From Kitasatospora sp. NBC_01287 (GTDB lineage Bacteria; Actinomycetota; Actinomycetes; Streptomycetales; Streptomycetaceae): a DNA stretch of 64,000 nucleotides. Both the position numbers and the translations under genes were made by a program. The notes under the pieces were generated by a model. It saw only the letters and a program-made list of their open reading frames with translations, searched no databases and had not been told where the DNA came from. The stretch is taken from NCBI RefSeq assembly GCF_026340565.1, contig NZ_JAPEPB010000001.1, forward strand, positions 434,001 through 498,000. Direction: 5' to 3'. Below are positions 61,809-64,000 of the stretch, piece after piece (position 1 is the first letter of the stretch; each line of letters starts with the position of its first letter).

Positions 61809-64000
61809 TCATGGTGACGCGAGCAACCCGTGCGGGTCGTGCACCGCCCGGCCGCCGATCAGGGTGAGGTCGGGGAGCAGGGTGGCCAGCTCCAGGTCGG
61901 GGCAGCGCAGCGGATCGGCCGGCCAGAGGGTGAGGTCGGCGAACCGGCCGGGCGCGAGGGTGCCTCGTGTCACGCTCTCGCCGGTCAGCCGAGCGGCGTT
62001 GACGGTGTGCAGGGCGAAGGCCTCGGGGCGGGTGATGGCGTGCCCGGGGCCCTGGACGCCGGCCAGGGTCTGCCGGGTGGTCATCCCCCAGACCGAGGTC
62101 ATCGCACCGAACGGGCCCACCGGGAAGTCGGAGCCCGCGGTGAGCAGCGCACCCTCGTCGAGCCACTCGCGCAGCGGGAAGAGGTCGGCCACCCGCTCGG
62201 CGCCCCACTCGCGGATCTGGGCGCCCGCCGCGTCGTGCAGCAGCGGGTGCTGCACGGTGACCGGCAGGCCCAGCTCGATGGCCCGCGTCCGCTGCTCGGG
62301 GCGGGCCAGGCCGCCGTGCTCGATCACCAGCGTGCCGGCGGGCAGGTCGGGGTGGCGGCGCAGCACCTCCTCGTAGACGTCGAGCAGCACGCGCAGTCCG
62401 CGGTCCCCCCAGGCATGGCTGCCGACCCGCCAGCCGCGGCGCACCACCGCGTCGACCGCCTCGACCAGCGCCTCGGGCTCCCAGTTCAGGCTGCCGCAGT
62501 AGCAGTCACGGCCGGCGTAGGGCTGCTCCAGGGCGCCGGCCTCGATGCCGCCGTCGATGCCGAACTTCACGCCCCAGACGCTCAGCTGATCGTCGTCGGC
62601 CCCCTGCCACGACTCCATCCCCGCCAGCAGCTCCTGGACCTGGGCCACGCTGTTCAGGCCGATCGCCGAGACCAGGGCGCGCACCCGGACGGCGAGTGCC
62701 CCGGCCTCGCGGGCCGCGCGCAGGACCGGCAGATCGGCGAGCGGCACCATGCAGTCGCGCACCGTGCCGATCCCGGTGGCGGCGTAGGCGCGCGAGGCGG
62801 CGTGCAGGTCCTCGATCCGGGCGACCAGGTCGGGGCGCGGCAGCAGGGCCTCGGCCCGCGCGGCGGCGGAACCGATCAGCCGACCGGTCAGCGATCCGTC
62901 GGCGGCGCGCTCGATCCGGCCGCCGGCCGGGTCCGGGGTGTCGGGGCCGAGGCCGGTCAGCCGCAGCGCGGCCGAGTTCAGCACCACGTTGTAGGCGCCG
63001 CGTTTGACCAGGACGGGGTGCTCGGCGGCGGCCGCGTCCAGCTCGGCCATGGTCGGGAGGCGGCGCTCGGCGAGGTTGAACTCCTGCCAGTTGATGGTGG
63101 TGCGGATCCACTCCCCGGGCGGGGTGGTGGCGGCGCGCAGGCGGATCAGCTTGAGGAAGCCGGCCAGGTCGCGGGCCCGGTGGACGGGCACGTCATGGAC
63201 GCTGTCGGCGGCCAGGATCAGGTGGGTGTGGGTGTCGTCGAAGGCGGGCAGCACGGTCGCGGCCGGCTGGTCCAGCACCGCGGTGCCGAGGCCGATCCAG
63301 TCGTCCAGTCCCGCCGGGTCGGGTGCCAGGGCCGCGATCCGGCCGCCCTTGACGGCCAGCGCCCGCTGCGGGGCCTGACCGGGGACGAGGGTGTGCACGG
63401 CGGCGGCGCGGAGCACCAGGTCGGCGGGGGGCACCAGGTCGGCGTGGGGCATGGCGGGGGGCATGACGGCGGGGACTCCCTGCTCGGTGCGGATCTCGGG
63501 CGGATGGGGCTGTTCGGAACAACGGGGCGGGGCGGGGCGGGGCAGGCCGCGCCTGACCCGGCCGGTCCCGGGAGGCTGGTCGACGGCGGCCAGGTTCTCG
63601 ACGGCCGGACCGGTGGGAGCGCCGGCCACCTGTTCGACGTACCGCAGGCTCGGTACGGCGAGCAACTGGTGGAGTTCGGCGAAGACCCGGCGGGCCACCA
63701 CCGCGTTCCAGTCGGCGGGCAGCAGCTCGGTGGGCAGCCCCGGGTCCAGGTAGGGCAGCCGGCGCCATTGGGTGAGCATCGGCACGTAGGCCCGGAAGGC
63801 CGCCGCCGGGTCGGGATCGGCGCCCAGCCGCTGCGCCAGCGGCCGGTGGATGTCGGCGAATTCGGCGTACTGGTGCTCGATCGCCGGGAAGTCCCACCAG
63901 CCGCTCACCGCCTCGCGCAGCTCGGCGAAGGCCGCGTACTCACCGGTGAACAGGTGCACGTAGTCACTCAACCCGAGGCGGCGCAGCATCAGTTCGGCGT
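61809..64000 (-). CDS. PaaX-like regulator domain in frame with an amidohydrolase (5' end outside window)
   Basis: The frame is open to the window's right edge. Residues near the edge (ELMLRRLGLSDYVHLFTGEY, AVSGWWDFPAIEHQYAEFAD, MLTQWRRLPYLDPGLPTELL) form the C-terminal domain of PaaX-type repressors. After a Pro/Arg-rich linker the same frame continues, without a stop, into a 551-residue YtcJ-like amidohydrolase starting around MPPAMPHADL (63464), with metal-site motif FDDTHTHLIL (~93-102), KFGIDGGIEAG and GSDFPVGPFG. Either a natural fusion or two genes with a lost stop; GGGAG precedes the internal ATG 63464. The amidohydrolase likely cleaves an amide or ring. Confidence 0.8.
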   Translation of the reverse strand, partial: AELMLRRLGLSDYVHLFTGEYAAFAELREAVSGWWDFPAIEHQYAEFADIHRPLAQRLGADPDPAAAFRAYVPMLTQWRRLPYLDPGLPTELLPADWNAVVARRVFAELHQLLAVPSLRYVEQVAGAPTGPAVENLAAVDQPPGTGRVRRGLPRPAPPRCSEQPHPPEIRTEQGVPAVMPPAMPHADLVPPADLVLRAAAVHTLVPGQAPQRALAVKGGRIAALAPDPAGLDDWIGLGTAVLDQPAATVLPAFDDTHTHLILAADSVHDVPVHRARDLAGFLKLIRLRAATTPPGEWIRTTINWQEFNLAERRLPTMAELDAAAAEHPVLVKRGAYNVVLNSAALRLTGLGPDTPDPAGGRIERAADGSLTGRLIGSAAARAEALLPRPDLVARIEDLHAASRAYAATGIGTVRDCMVPLADLPVLRAAREAGALAVRVRALVSAIGLNSVAQVQELLAGMESWQGADDDQLSVWGVKFGIDGGIEAGALEQPYAGRDCYCGSLNWEPEALVEAVDAVVRRGWRVGSHAWGDRGLRVLLDVYEEVLRRHPDLPAGTLVIEHGGLARPEQRTRAIELGLPVTVQHPLLHDAAGAQIREWGAERVADLFPLREWLDEGALLTAGSDFPVGPFGAMTSVWGMTTRQTLAGVQGPGHAITRPEAFALHTVNAARLTGESVTRGTLAPGRFADLTLWPADPLRCPDLELATLLPDLTLIGGRAVHDPHGLLASP

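Overview
The window is very GC-rich (third codon positions almost always G or C), with GTG/TTG starts, WhiB, DUF397/Scr1, BldC/CarH-like MerR, SUKH, DUF4240 and LAxTG-type surface proteins. This is the gene stock of a Streptomycetaceae actinomycete (Streptomyces, Kitasatospora or Streptacidiphilus). I cannot name the species, and I see no rRNA, tRNA, CRISPR array, transposase or prophage gene.

Layout. 0-1.7 kb: the end of a STAND/TPR-like membrane protein plus a small protein with two amyloid-motif-like segments. 1.7-26 kb is mostly housekeeping: cystathionine beta-synthase, GalU, WhiB, an APC permease, two membrane transport/lipid genes (EamA, PAP2-diacylglycerol kinase), a stress group (hydrophobic peptide, PRC-barrel, bacterioferritin), a diverged glucose-6-phosphate dehydrogenase with an FUSC membrane protein and a GH15 glycosidase, an MFS transporter, two small operons (one with an in-frame amber codon), two exported ferritin-like proteins and DedA. 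26-34 kb: a transglycosylase behind a strand-asymmetric low-complexity leader, a CsoR/CstR-type sensor with a likely operator, a SUKH gene with a perfect 222-bp tandem duplication, MerR and TetR regulators with clear palindromic operators, and a GT39-like membrane enzyme.

34.5-45 kb is accessory: a two-gene NLR-like (STAND ATPase) module whose two proteins share an amyloid-type motif, two frameshifted genes, a MITE-like element, DUF4240, PNPOx and DUF4288 genes, and an XRE-DUF397-DUF397 module. 44-54 kb carries a PF04672 methyltransferase, a MerR/B12-type regulator, an HTH-SDR divergon with repeated operators, membrane and redox genes, and an EamA/RpiR divergon with three matching palindromes. 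54-64 kb carries exported proteins (LAxTG surface protein, small secreted protein, ricin-like lectin, lactonase), an FAD monooxygenase, an atypical SDR, and an ORF in which a PaaX-like regulator domain runs in frame into an amidohydrolase.

The strongest candidate for something new is the pair at 34557-38368 (with a possible second example at 1-1670): a receptor-like ATPase and a small putative effector that end and begin, respectively, with the same TQNV...AVQ.GxQYN-type segment. Function is inferred from architecture only.
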